In this document: positions 24,665-35,768 of the stretch, piece after piece | Layout: each line of letters opens with the position of its first letter | Position numbering within the stretch: position 1 is the stretch's first letter | DNA from: Carnegiea gigantea | Lineage: Eukaryota > Streptophyta > Magnoliopsida > Caryophyllales > Cactaceae | DNA: 64,000 nucleotides | Assembly (NCBI GenBank): GCA_029747015.1 | Contig: JAKOGI010000024.1 | Coordinates: forward strand, 610,001-674,000 | Direction: 5' to 3' | Notes under the pieces: generated by a model | What the model was told of the DNA's origin: nothing | Database searches by the model: none | What the model saw: the letters and a program-made list of their open reading frames with translations, nothing else | Position numbers and translations under genes: made by a program

Positions 24665-25059
24665 TGATCGGGTCATCCGAAGATATTGAATTTGCTGAGA
24701 GACTAGCACCACCAACTTCAGATTTGTTAAGAAAGAAGATCGTACTGCTCCATGATTCCCAAATATTATAAGAATAATTATGGTCGTAATATATGCAGGC
24801 TGCATACCATTCATTGAACTATTTTTCTTGAACATCGGAACTTTTTTTTTGCTTTAATATCATATGGGCACATTAGATTATTCATTTGTAACTCTGAAAT
24901 GCTTAATCTTTGTACTATTGGGTAGGTAGAAGACAGCAGACCAGAGCATAATCTACTTTTTGTATGAAATTTCAAAAGATTCATATGCAGTTTACCAGAA
25001 AGAGAAGCCCATTTTAATAGTAATGGCATTTCATTTTGAATCTCCTATTTTTCAGGTAG

Positions 25060-25500
25060 GAGTTCTGCTCTGATGATCACGATTAGCGAGTTCACGAGTT
25101 AAACTATCTGCTAGATAATTCTTTGATCCCTGTATATATTCAATATAGAAGAAAAATTGGTTAAGCCATAACTGGTAACGCAGGAGTCACCCTTATGCTT
25201 GCATATTCGATAAATTCTTTTTCACAAAACCAAGTATTCCTTTGCAATTAGTTCAAATCAGAAAATATTTCGGGCTAAAAAGATTAAAAGCTTTTCAATT
25301 CTCCTTATGATTGCAAGGATTTCTTTTTCTATCGTCGGACAGTTGCATTATGCGTTATTAAAACTTTCACAACAATATTTGCAGAGTTTTTCTCCTTCCT
25401 TGATTTTGAGTACTGCACTCTAATGCTCATTGTTGGCGTCTGCCTCAATAATTAAATCATCTACTTCATTCGACAGATCAAGAATAGGAATATTTTTACA
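25060..25500 (-). pseudogene. Pararetrovirus RNase H domain, broken
   Basis: The first catalytic Asp lies in IIEADANNEH (near 25440). It is followed by CKYCCESFNNA (family CRYCSGSFN-A), then EKEILAIIRRIEKLL with the catalytic Glu (25340-25295). YIQGSKNYLADSLTREL (25140-25090) has the last Asp. This arrangement is typical of caulimovirid RNase H. Several in-frame stops interrupt it. Confidence 0.75.
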
Positions 25501-25639
25501 GGTCTTTCTGAAGTTTTGAACAATCTTTGAATCACTAGGAGTTTATGCCCAACTTACTTCTTTCTTGAGTTTTCACTGCAATGGTTTTCTTAATTTAGTT
25601 AGAGCTTTAATGAAATCTGAAGTATAGGTAAGACATCTA

Positions 25640-26290
25640 AGAAACCTTCCTAATTATTTTCTATCTTCAATCTTTTTAGGAAAATTTTCTATTTTTTCTA
25701 CAATATCCTTTTGTAGGATGATTTATCTAGCTTTTATTTCTAGACCTAAAAACTCAATTTCTTGTTTAGCATAAATGCACTTGTTCTGACCACGAATAAT
25801 ATCATGATCAATGCTTTTTTGGGCGACAGCTAGGACATCATCCTTGTGATGTCTTATTGTCTTGGAAAAGAGAAGGATATCATCAATGTAAACTAGATAA
25901 CAGTGATTAAGATTTTTGAAAATGTTATCCATTCTTCTTTGAAATATTTGAGGAGCATTTTTAGACCAAAAGGCATTACTATCCACCCACAAAGTTCTTG
26001 AGGGGCACCAAATGCTATTAAAGGATGCTTTCTTCATCCATTTTTATCTGCCAGTATCCGCTATTGCAATCAATTTTCGAGGACCAACAGGCTCTTTGAA
26101 TTCTATTGAAAATGACTGTTTTGCTATGAATATAATAACCATCAAACACAGTATTGTCATTAAACTTTTTGTAATTTATTACCATTCTTGTTTTTTCTCT
26201 TTTTCCTTCAACATGATTTCTTACCATAAAAGTGAGACTAGTATAAGGACTCTCATTATTTTTGATTAACCCTTTATCTAATAGCTCTTT
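25640..26290 (-). pseudogene. Pararetrovirus reverse transcriptase domain, broken
   Basis: Blocks in order: RMVINYKKFNDNT (about 26190-26150), KIDCNSGYWQIKMDEES (26070-26024), then after a frameshift PQIFQRRMDNIF and the catalytic YLVYIDDILLFS (25900-25865). FLGLEIK closes the domain near 25735. The YIDD motif is intact. The FLGLEIK segment and the spacing match caulimovirid RTs rather than Ty3/gypsy elements. There are stops and shifts on either side of 26030. Confidence 0.8.
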
Positions 26291-26628
26291 CTTTTGCTTA
26301 TCAAATTCTTGGACATCCTAATGTGTATACACCATTGGTTTGACTTGGATAATAGCATTAGGATTTAACAAAGGAAACTTTGCAAATATCTTATCTTTTT
26401 CCCAAAATTTTAGAGGATTATAAAGGTACTGTTCTTCGCATAATTACTCTTGTTGTTCAGCAATCTGCTCTTTAATAGATAACTCAAGTAGTGAGATTGT
26501 TAGTACTATCTCATGTTGTGCAGGTATTACTTTCTCACCACACTAGCTGCGTGTAGACTCAATATTTTGATGAGTGTAAGCTTTATTTAATTTATCAATA
26601 GGAACTGAGTGATCAATTATTTTCAATA

Positions 26629-27087
26629 TTATTTGGTTGATGGTCTGTGTGCATGGGGAATATATCCTCTAAAAATTGTTATGAATATCATATCATATGA
26701 AGGTTGGCCAATAGCCAATAGAACTAGAATAATGCATTGGACTCCTCCTATTTCTATGAATAGTCTATCTATGGCTTCGTTATGGCTCATAAGACTGTTA
26801 TCAGCTATCCTTACTTGTAAAGGGTTCCTAGCTTTTTTCCACATAAATTTCGAAGACAATGATTTTTTTCTAAAACATATAAAATAATCACTATCGATAT
26901 AGGCATATAATTCATATCTATTATACCCTTCTAAGCATACATTTATTGGAATATAGATGCTATTAGGATTTGTATTAGTGACTTCATAGCTTATTTTTAT
27001 AGTCATATTTTTGACTAATTCATCCTCATAGATTCGCTCACTAGCAGTCCTTATTTTGTAGCCAATGACTTTCCTATCTAGACTCAT
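26629..27087 (-). pseudogene. Pararetrovirus aspartic protease region
   Basis: An open stretch of 152 codons. The active-site triplet expected as DTG or DSG reads DSD (YIDSDYFIC). It is followed by KKARNPLQVRIADN and a Leu-rich end, as in caulimovirid proteases. Loss of the Gly would be expected to abolish activity. The upstream part (NMTIKISYEVTNTNPNSIY) is the linker from the movement protein region. Confidence 0.7.
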
Positions 27088-27399
27088 ACTTCAGTCTACA
27101 TTGTATCTTGTGGGTTCAAAATCCATTCTACTCATTTCACTAGCCGTACTAATTATATCATCTTCTTTAAGCTCTTTTTAGCTTTTGGAGACCCTTATCT
27201 CTATTCTGATCTTACACTCATGCTTCTAAATAATTGGGGTTGAATGGTAATTTTACCATTTTCATCAATTTTTATTGCATTTTTCTTATTGATTCTTCTG
27301 GGGTTGGCAAAGCTAGATATCCAAGACCTACCGATTTTTATCTTCTAAGGATTGGACTTATCCTTTGGGTTTTTTTGCGTAGGAGTAGGACTTTTAAAT

Positions 27400-27760
27400 T
27401 TTTCTGCCTTCATCATTATTACCTTAGTTTTTTGATCTATATTAATATCTAGTTTATAGATTATTTTTTAAAATATTCTTAGTGGGTGTCCTCCTCTTTT
27501 CATGTCTATCCCAACTATTTTTATCTTAAGAGATAGGAAGTTTTTAGCAAATTCTTCTTTTGGACTTATATAATATCTAGGTCGGCAATTGAATCCTACA
27601 GATCCATTCCATAAATTGGTCTTCATCCCTGTGATAATTGGATTATTAAATTTGGTATGCCAGATATTCCAGAACAAAGCATAAAGATCAATATCTTTGC
27701 CATAATACTATAAAGGAGTAATTTGTACTTGAACACTTCCAACATGGATGTACCTGTAGT
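27400..27760 (-). pseudogene. Pararetrovirus movement protein core
   Basis: The minus strand reads YIHVGSVQVQITPL, matching the YVHIGCI-type signature of plant pararetrovirus movement proteins of the 30K superfamily. It then has TKFNNPIITG and an RPRYYIS-EEF segment (ORF 27677-27468). In the family this protein lines plasmodesmata for virus passage. A stop after the first block and a stop at the end interrupt it. Confidence 0.65.
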
Positions 27761-27876
27761 TTCTTTGTTATGCTTATGGTTGTTTTCTCAATTAATGATA
27801 TTAATTTCTCCCACATCATACTCATAGTCTTCTAACTCTAAATCTCCTTCCATCATTTCACATACATACTTGTTCT

Positions 27877-28970
27877 TTAATTGAAAGATGAATTTTTTTT
27901 ATAAATCATGTCTTTTTGAATTATAGGGAGGACCCAATCTCCTTTGACATCTTCATTATCGTTATCTATAATAAATTTTTCTTCTGAAAGATCACCAATA
28001 CTAATTGAGCTACTGTCCATCATATGACTACTTTCTTCATAATTACTTTCTTTATATTCATCTTCTAATACAATCTCAACAATTCCCTTCTGGTTTTTTA
28101 GGGCAAGATCTAGTACTTTTTCTTTGCTAAGTTCAAAATAATCTAGACTTTCCAAGGTTTCAATAAGCTTATTATCCCCCTTGTTTTTGCATTCGATTGT
28201 ATAATGACCGACTTCTTTGTATGCCCAACATTTATAGTTATTTTTTGCCAGCAAGACAATAAGCGTTTTTTCTAAAAAATCTTCATTTTTTAGGGTTTGG
28301 TTTCTTATAATATTTGCTTTTATATTTCTCTCCTTTTTTCTTGTTAAAGCTCTTTTTCTTATAGAATTTTCCTTTTCTTCTCTTCTCCGATTCATTTTCC
28401 CCATTGGTGATCCCAATAGGCTCGAAAATTTTTAGAGATCGAGACATTGATCCTTGACTCATTTTATTAAACAAGGGATTCTTGTACCAGGGGTATCAAT
28501 AATATCTGCTTTCTCAAGCTATGCAATGTATTTTTCATTGATTATAGAATTGATCAGATATGGTAATTTGTTATAAAATATACCAAGGTTGGTTTTATTA
28601 TGTCCAATTTTGTAATAATATTAACTAAATTTAGCAATATAATTCTCCAAATATCTCATATCCCAAAGCTTTATGTTATTAATCTTTCTTTGTCATTCTC
28701 TAGCTTTTTCTTCGAAATCAAGTTTAGCTTCGATAAACTCAACTTTCATCTTCTTATATAAATTTTTGAACATTGTAGCTAGTGTTTCCATCATTATTAA
28801 TGCATTTTTACTATCCTTATTTAATGAATCATACTAGTCAGCCACAATGCCAGAAAAGTTGTGCTCGATATAATTTAAGAAATTTTCAGCAGTCCATGTA
28901 GCATTCAAGTTTAGGACGCGATTCATACCTCTTTTCCAATGCCTAAATGTTTCTTCTCTATCATGAGCTC
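27877..28970 (-). pseudogene. Pararetrovirus coat protein with zinc knuckle
   Basis: The core reads WTAENFLNYIEHNFSG (about 28900-28850) and NLGIFYNKLPYLINSIINEKY (28590-28525), typical of caulimovirid coat proteins. A Lys/Arg-rich stretch (28420-28290) and a knuckle CWAYKEVGHYTIEC (28232-28191) follow. The second Cys of the CCHC knuckle is Tyr. The C-terminal half (ORF 28416-27877) is highly acidic (DEYKESNYEESS, DNDNED), also usual. Several stops and frameshifts occur in the N-terminal half. Confidence 0.7.
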
Positions 28971-29076
28971 CATCGATGATTAACATGTATCCTATTTGGC
29001 TAATTGGGGTAAGATCAATTTTTTTAAAGGTCGTGGTTTTTCTTAGGATAAACCCAAAGGAAAAGTTAGTTGTACA

Positions 29077-29875
29077 TCATGCTGAAACGTACGTAGATCT
29101 CATAAAATAAGTATTTCTTCTAGAATGTTCACCAAATTCTTCAGGTTCAGGAGCAACATTATTAACTCGATTGGACTCGATTTCATCTACGTTAAGTTCT
29201 TCCCCAATCCCTTTGATTTCATCGTCAAGTACTATTTTACCATATTTTTTATCCAGTTTCCTTCTAAATATTTTTAAAGGTACAATAGTAAGATCCTCTA
29301 ATTTAATTAGGTTCATTTACTGATACATTTCTTCTTCGAATTAAACATTATTTGTCTCTTCATTATCAGCAGATAATACATCTTATTTATCAATTATTAT
29401 GCTAATGATTTTGTTTAATTCTTTCGAATTTTCTTCTTTATCAAACATATTTTGTAATTTTTCAAGATTATATTTTTTATACTCCATTCTCTTCTTCTTT
29501 CTTTACCTTTTCAGGTAATATTTCCGTTGATTTTTCTTGTACTTCTTTTTGGACTTTTATATTATGCAAAGGAAATAAGTTTTTTTTTTTTGGATTTTGG
29601 AAAAGATACTTATGTTGAAATGGAGTACTAATAATTAAAGCAGATTTTTCACTATGTTTAATCTCGTTAACTAAAGAAAGATAGATTACACATAATTGCT
29701 TCTTAATCTCCTTAACTTCAGTCATAACTTTTGCTAGTTTGACTTTTAGTTCTAAAATTATATCAGTGATATAGTTTAATGGAGTTGCTAATGAAGTGGT
29801 TCCTTCTGGTGAATGGACAATATGTGAATAATTATGAGCAGGGCAAGTAGGTGATGATTCAAGTATTAAACACAA
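29077..29875 (-). pseudogene. N-terminal region of the first pararetrovirus ORF
   Basis: An open frame from 29875 to 29477 contains a heptad-like helix (ILELKVKLAKVMTEVKEIKK), suggesting a coiled coil as in virion-associated proteins. A second open stretch (29316-29077) is acidic (DDEIKGIGEELNVDEIE). The two are separated by stops near 29320-29470. No enzymatic motif. Confidence 0.45.
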
Positions 29876-29934
29876 TTAATTAACTTAATTAATCATCAAT
29901 TAGCTTAATTATCTTAATTATTTTTTGTCACATA

Positions 29935-29946
29935 GCTCTGATACCA
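29935..29946 (-). other. tRNA-Met primer binding site of the pararetrovirus
   Basis: The minus strand reads TGGTATCAGAGC, the exact complement of the 3' end of initiator tRNA-Met used by caulimovirids. It lies about 60 bp upstream of the first viral ORF and no LTR surrounds it, as expected for a pararetrovirus. Confidence 0.8.
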
Positions 29947-30197
29947 ATTGAAAGAGGACCTCGCGTAATACTTATGAGAGAAATTACACATGCACAAAAT
30001 TTAAATTTCAAAAGTAAGTTTTTAAATATTAAGGTTAAAAATAAAACTTTCAAAAGTTTAAGGGGTCAAAAAATGCAAATCATACCTAAAAATTAGGTTA
30101 GTAAGCTTCAAGGTACTAAAATATTCGCTCTAAAAACTCGTGCCTTGAATTATTAATGTCATATATGTCCAAGTACCTGAGGATTAACTTTCCACTC

Positions 30198-30570
30198 ATG
30201 GCGACATCCTTCTCTCTTCCTTGTTTTCTCCTCATCCGGCAGTGCCACTCCCGCCCTCTCTCGCTCCTGCAGTCACTCTTCTCACACTCTTCTTGTTTCC
30301 GAACTACCCTCAAACACTTCCATAAATCCCCTCCTCCTCATTGCTCGTTGTCTTTCTTCCCCATTCTGTGTCAACTATATCAGCAAGTCCACCATCTCTT
30401 TCCACTCTGCCAATTTCTGCTCTCGTGTGGCACTAATGTCCAAGCAAATTGTAGCATCCATCGATGTCAACCTTGTTGACAATGCTCTTTTGAAAGATTT
30501 CTATTTCCCTCCCTTTGATGCTGTCAAACCCAACCATGCCCGACCTGAAATCTATTACAACAAGAAGAGT
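30198..30570 (+). pseudogene. Oligopeptidase pseudogene exon 1 (transit peptide and N-terminus)
   Basis: ATG at 30198 (MATSFSLPCFLL) opens a Ser/His/Leu-rich leader like an organellar targeting peptide. After a frameshift near 30430, VDNALLKDFYFPPFDAVKPN (30470-30530) matches the conserved start of the mature enzyme (family: NPLLQDFDFPPFDSV). The match fades after HARPEI. Confidence 0.75.
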
Positions 30571-30624
30571 TAGTTAAGAGCTATTTAGCCATTTAAAGAT
30601 GGTTAATAAGGTATATTTGAAGAT

Positions 30625-30846
30625 TGTTAGAGGGCTTCCCCAAAACAGTTGGCTGTTATAACCAATTTCTTAATCAGTATATATACATAGCATTTACAAT
30701 TGCAATAAGGATTCATTCAATATATCAACACAATGTTATTCTTTCTATATCTCCATTCTCTACCCTACTAAGTATTGTATAGTACATCTCGAAGCTCTTC
30801 TTTGCTATTAGCTTCCTAGCTACTATAACAATGGTATCAGAGCCAT
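30625..30846 (+). mobile_element. Copia-type LTR fragment with tRNA-Met primer site
   Basis: A 206-bp segment from TGTTAG (30625) to TATAACA (30830) has LTR-like TG...CA ends. It is followed, after one base, by TGGTATCAGAGCCA (30832-30845), the tRNA-Met primer site. A TATATATA box lies at 30679. No matching 3' LTR is seen nearby, so this is a truncated 5' end, sitting in intron 1 of the oligopeptidase pseudogene. The LTR is short enough for a TRIM-type element. Confidence 0.6.
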
Positions 30847-31116
30847 CAATCCTATGCCTTAACAGAGCTGATCCATCGGTTGTGTCCTTGGGTTTGCTCT
30901 GGAGTTGAGTCCGGCTTGGTAAAGAGGCTCGAGCCCTACTTAACGTTAATTGTAACAAGCCCACACTATCTGGCCAAGTCAACGGAAAGGGCTACCAAGG
31001 AGAGGGCTACCTATGCAATAAAGTGAAGCTGTCTCACAAAGTGAGAGGAAAGGGCTACCTAATTGTCCAAGTGAAGCTACCTAAAGTGAATCCGTCGATG
31101 ATGAAGGTAGCGAAGC

Positions 31117-31290
31117 ATGGTAGTTGTTACATAACCTTTATCCCACATCAACAAATAAGTACAAAGAGTGCTAGTTTATAGCTTAGGTGGGATACTCCAC
31201 CCATGCCAACTGGTTTGGGTTGGAACCTCACTTGAGCTATACCAGAATCCTAGCGCTCTTAGACAACTTGGTACCTACTATCAATGAATG
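31117..31290 (+). repeat. Possible small LTR/TRIM remnant
   Basis: TGTTACATAACC...TATCCCACATC..., then TTTATAGCTTAGGTGGGATA and a TGGTTTGGGTTGG segment. It has the TCCCACATC / TATAAGC-GGTGGG layout often seen in short plant LTRs. No partner copy or target duplication was found. Confidence 0.3.
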
Positions 31291-31387
31291 TCAATGATTA
31301 TGAGTTTTCACTTTTATTGGAATTTGTTTTTAGGATGTCATTTGGGTATATGTTGATTTTTAAGGTTACATGTCTAATGGGCAAAAT

Positions 31388-31551
31388 GAGGAGTTGGATG
31401 AATTGGAGAGAAGAGTGGGACCGCAATGGATAATCTGGTGGAGCCATTAGAGAAGATTGTTGATAGATTGTCGATTGTATGGGAAATAGTTAAGCATCTA
31501 AAGTCTATCAAAGGCTCACCTAAACTTCGCTCTGCTATTGAGGAAGCCTAG
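31388..31551 (+). pseudogene. Oligopeptidase pseudogene exon 2
   Basis: ELDELERRV, then after a one-base deletion near 31425 NLVEPLEKIVDRLSIVWEI and LRSAIEEA. These match the family block ELEELEKSVEP-LVEPLEKIVDRL. The last codon is TAG (family Gln, CAG), directly followed by a GTAAAA donor. Confidence 0.85.
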
Positions 31552-32065
31552 GTAAAATTTCATGTGTTCTTTAAATGTCTATTCCCTGTTGTGCTTATAG
31601 TCCTGAATGAAGTCCCTTTTTCTGGTTCTTTGTTGTATAACAATTTTGCTATGGTATAATGTCCTAGTTTTTGAGCCCTGATGTCTTATTGAATATGAGG
31701 CAGTTTACATTTTGTAACTGAATTGATAGTAAGTTCGCTTACTAGTAGCCATTGATTCCTTAATGATGTTAAATGTTTCTTGATATTGGGGGAATTTTAA
31801 TCAAGAGAAAGTCTGTTCAATGTAGATAGTCCGAAGATTAGAGACATAATTGTCTAGAATAGAACTTTTGCATGCCCAAATTCACAATTCAATAACTCAA
31901 ATATGAAAAAATTATAATATACAAGGGCTAGTCATTGGTGAAACATGCGGCTATGTAGACAACTTTGACAGTGAGAAAGGGACATGTGAATGAAAGCATA
32001 TTCTAGTATGCTAACCTGATTCTCTCAAAGGTAAGGGAATTTAATGATTTCTCACATTATAGCGA

Positions 32066-32116
32066 AACAACAACAACGACGACGACAACAACAATGACAA
32101 CAACAACAGCAGCAAC
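32066..32116. repeat. AAC/ACG trinucleotide microsatellite
   Basis: Imperfect run of AAC, GAC and AGC triplets (ACAACAACAACGACGACGAC and following). Confidence 0.9.
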
Positions 32117-33636
32117 CAGTAGGTACCTGAGAGCATTCCTATTAAAATTCTTACGAAATAAGAAATAAAAATCTCTTGCATATTTTAGAGTCCTAATTTT
32201 AAATGAAACACATTCAAATAATAATTTCTTACAGTATGATAAACCTTTCCCATTTTGCATCAAATATTGGATGTTCAAGTCATATTTAAGTTTTGACATT
32301 ATCTTGTTGAATGAAAATGGTAGTTTTTTAAACCTGATCTTGAACTTGTTTAGTTTTCCTCTTGTTGGTAAGTTGGTAACACCCTCTCAATTAGCAGATA
32401 TCTACAAACATTCTTTGAATGTGGTGTAATTAGCATTGTCTCCAATGTGCTAGTTGCTTCATATTACTTGCAACTCCATGGACGCGCCACGTATGGAGGG
32501 TAGGAGAATGTCTCATTATGAAACTTCTCAAAATGGCATACTCATAGCTATTGCGAGAAACATAATGTTATCAATAAAGGTTTTGGTTTTGAATATAAAA
32601 ACAACTTATCTTCTTTTCAAACCAAGTAATAATTCTTGGACTATTACTTTTGGAGATTACACATGTTAATGAATTTAGGATGGGTGCATGCAACATTAAA
32701 AGACAAAACTTTTCACTTTTACATTCTTATTTAGCAAGTGATGCTTCAATGGATTGTTATGGTGTCATATAAATGCTTCCTTGAATTTTTGACACTACAA
32801 AGGTGTGCTGCGGCTATTTGGGCTGAGACAATGTATCAAAACCTTTACTTGCGGACCATCTTCTTCCTGTTTGATGGGGTGACTTTAGATATGGAAAGTA
32901 TAAGAAGGGAAATGTGGATTTGTTACCACTATAACCTGTGTTTTCTAAGCTCTTTATTTCACCTTCTTGGCTTGTAGTATTCATGTTGAACACAAGACAC
33001 TAGGACATGGTGACATCACTTTTGACATTTCAAATTAGGCTAAGGTCTAAAACTTCACAAAATTTGTTGAAAAGGCTAAAATAACATGAAGTTTGTTGAA
33101 AATAGTCTAATTTAATAGTTACACTCTTATTTGTATTGTACCCTTGTCTTGAGTTCAAGTAATATATTCTGGTTAAAGTCCTAATATGAACATAAAATTG
33201 GGAATTTTTTGTCATCACATGCGTACTCCTATCTATTATTTGTTATTTTGGATTTTCCTTTTGGAAAGGTGAGCAATAACTCATTGGGTTAATTGTCATT
33301 GATGTGGTAGCCATCAGGTCACTATGGCTAAGGTGAATTCATCTTAGCTAACTATTCTTTGATATGGGTGTGGGCGCTTAACTTGGACTTTGGATTAAAA
33401 TACACAACATGTTAAGAAGTTAGCCAACTTTAAGATTCAGATCGTAATCGGTATCTACATAACTCTTCTCACATGGGTGTGGCTGAGTGCTAGTGATACT
33501 ATCTTCGATCCCATTGTACTATTGGAAGAAGGGGAGACAGGATGATAGATAGAAGAGAAAGTTGGCATAACATATGGAAAACAAAGGTTAAAACCATGAT
33601 TGAATTGCTTTACAAATGTAGATCTTTATATCTTAG

Positions 33637-33768
33637 CATTCTAAGGATTCTCTAGAGTTTTCTAGTTTAACATCACAAATTGGGAATAGGGGATGTTTAT
33701 ATTGCAACATTCTAAGGGCCTTCCAGAGTTTTCTAGTTTAACATCACAAATTGAGAATAGGGGATAAC
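33637..33768. repeat. Tandem duplication, 71-bp period
   Basis: CATTCTAAGG...AGAGTTTTCTAGTTTAACATC...AATAGGGGAT occurs twice, starting at 33637 and 33708, with a few substitutions between copies. Confidence 0.85.
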
Positions 33769-34061
33769 ATTTGGAGAGGTATTTAAATTATTTAATGTTA
33801 TGTATTGAGTATAGTGTCAAAGTCCGACAAATGTTTAAATATCTTCATGTCATTTAAAGTACTTTAAAAATTTTGATCTCATTTATAGAGCTCTTCCAAG
33901 TTGGACCTTTTTGATTGCTTCTATATGTTAAGATAACTATTACGTTGTTTGCTTCAAAATGTATCCTTAAATTAAAGGGCCAAACTTGCATCTCTACCCT
34001 AAAAAATTGTTGGGTGTTTTGCTAGAAAGTTCTTAATAGTCTTTGGAAATCAATGACAAAA

Positions 34062-35744
34062 TGACAATTCATATTTTATATATAACTTTCTCCTTCATTG
34101 CACCTACTTTTATGTCTTTGAAATATATTTTTATGAAAAATAATGCATATTTTATATGATTTTCAGGTAGAAATAAAATGAAAGAATTTGGGAGGAGTTG
34201 TTCAATTTTACTTGGATTTTTCACAAGTGCAATGCCTAAAGTCCAAGTCCAAGAGCCCAAAAGAAGGAAAGAAGAAGAGCAAGGCAGCCATGCTTGGGCC
34301 TGTGCATCGCGGCCCATTGTCAAACTCCAACTCAGCCTCCTCTCTCTCTCTCTTTTTTTTTTCCCCCGCCTGGGCTTGGCCCAGCACCAGCTTTCTCCTC
34401 CTCATTCCCACACTTCTTCTCTCCCTCCGTTTGGGCCTGTTTTGACGGCCCAGTGGCTCTAGCTTGCCTCCCCCTTCATTTTTTCCTTCTCTCCTTTCTT
34501 TCCGTGTGGGCCTATGCTGCAGCCCAGTCGTGCCTCCTAGCAAGTCCAAGCCAACATCAACTCATCTACTCTTCATCTCTATTCTCCACATGATCAATTG
34601 TTTACCTAGTCAAAGCAATTAAGCAAATTAATATTATACTTATGACTAGCCATAACCATGCATGTAACATCCCAAATTAATTGGAATTAATTTCCATTAA
34701 TTTTGGGGGTATCCTAAGGGGTGGATTTTCCACTATAAAAGGGGCCAAGGTTGAGGAAAAAAGGACACACACACATTCATCCACTCTCTTACTCAAGCAT
34801 CTTCTTATTCTTCCATCTTTCATTTTTCTAGAGAGAATCTTTGGAAGACAAAACCATTTGGGTTGAGAGGTTTGGAAGAAAATAAGCTTCATTAGCTATT
34901 TTTCTCTTCTCTTCTCATCTCATTTGTGAGTCAACTTTGAGAGTTTACACTAAGTTTCATAATTTTGTGTAATTGAGTATAAGGTTTGGGCATAGGAAGT
35001 GAAATATACCAATTTCAATGGTGTTTTTGCTAACTATGGCCGGCTAAACTACTCATTCTAGGATTAGGATGGATCCTTAGTAATAATATTATTTTGCTAA
35101 ATTCTTATGGGGTTGTTCTTTTCTCTTTTGCATAATCTTGAGTTTACATTTGATCATCATCTACTCATGCATTTTAATACTAATGTTTAATCATGTTGAT
35201 GACACTAGTTTAATTTGCTATCTCAAATGAATATTAAATCTTGTAGGCTAATATGATGATTATGTAATTGGACTTAAAATTATAGTTGTTTAAATTGAAT
35301 AATTTATGCTAGAAATTAGATGAGTTATGTCTAAAAAGAATAATTCATGCTAAACCACTAGATAAATTATGTCACTTTATAATTATAATCATCTTTTTAA
35401 TTTATGACCTAATGCTTGTAGCTTAGGTTGAACAAGAGACAAATTGAATCCCCATTTGAATTAGTAATTAATATTGGCATCAAAGGTGAAATTCGAAGTC
35501 CTAGATTTTTCTCCTATTTGAATTCTTTCTACTTTGCTACTCACTTACTCTTCTTTTGTTCCTTAAATTATATTGATAATCGAACTCATAAAATTGTGAT
35601 TATTCTTTATAATCGGAAAGGTTAAGTTTAAGAATCACTATTGTTCCCCGCGGGATCGACACCCCAATACTCGCTAGTCTACAATTAACCTTGTGCACTT
35701 GCAAGTAAAAAGGGTTTTAAAACATACATATAAAATCCACATCA
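34062..35744 (+). repeat. 5' LTR of Athila element
   Basis: A TATAAAA box at 34734-34740 is likely the promoter. The first half contains a CT microsatellite (34335-34365) and several GGGCC/GGCCC words. The small overlapping frames in 34178-34593 are not genes. Differs from the 3' LTR mainly by transitions plus small indels at 34335-34385. Confidence 0.93.
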
Positions 35745-35750
35745 AGTTTT

Positions 35751-35768
35751 CGGCGCCGTTGCCGGGGA
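35751..35768 (+). other. tRNA-Asp-type primer binding site
   Basis: CGGCGCCGTTGCCGGGGA matches the complement of the tRNA-Asp 3' end with one mismatch at the first base. It sits six bases after the LTR end. This primer is usual for Athila elements. Confidence 0.85.

Larger units (their letters stand above)
23450..29955 (-). mobile_element. Endogenous caulimovirid (pararetrovirus) copy, decayed
   Basis: Reading the minus strand from a tRNA-Met primer site (29935-29946), the blocks are: a coiled-coil/acidic region, coat protein core and zinc knuckle, movement protein, aspartic protease, reverse transcriptase, RNase H, and a downstream unassigned ORF region. There are no LTRs. The order with coat protein before movement protein fits cavemovirus/solendovirus-like genomes rather than caulimoviruses, badnaviruses or petuviruses, where the movement protein comes first. 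Every block contains stops or shifts, so it is an old, inactive copy. The low-coordinate boundary is approximate; a full genome of 7-8 kb would extend beyond the last recognised block. Confidence 0.8.
31552..34056 (+). other. Intron 2 of oligopeptidase pseudogene, left part
   Basis: No exon or element is recognised in this stretch before the Athila insertion. It includes a trinucleotide microsatellite and one 71-bp tandem duplication listed separately. Confidence 0.5.

Noticed and set aside
31117..31290. Cassandra-type TRIM with 5S rRNA sequence
   Set aside because: The TCCCACATC layout is similar but no 5S rRNA internal promoter sequence is present; kept only as a low-confidence LTR-like block.
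34178..34593. Ser/Leu/Pro-rich open frames, repeated at 43028-43451
   Set aside because: They lie in both LTRs of the Athila element and overlap in several frames; LTR promoter sequence, not genes.
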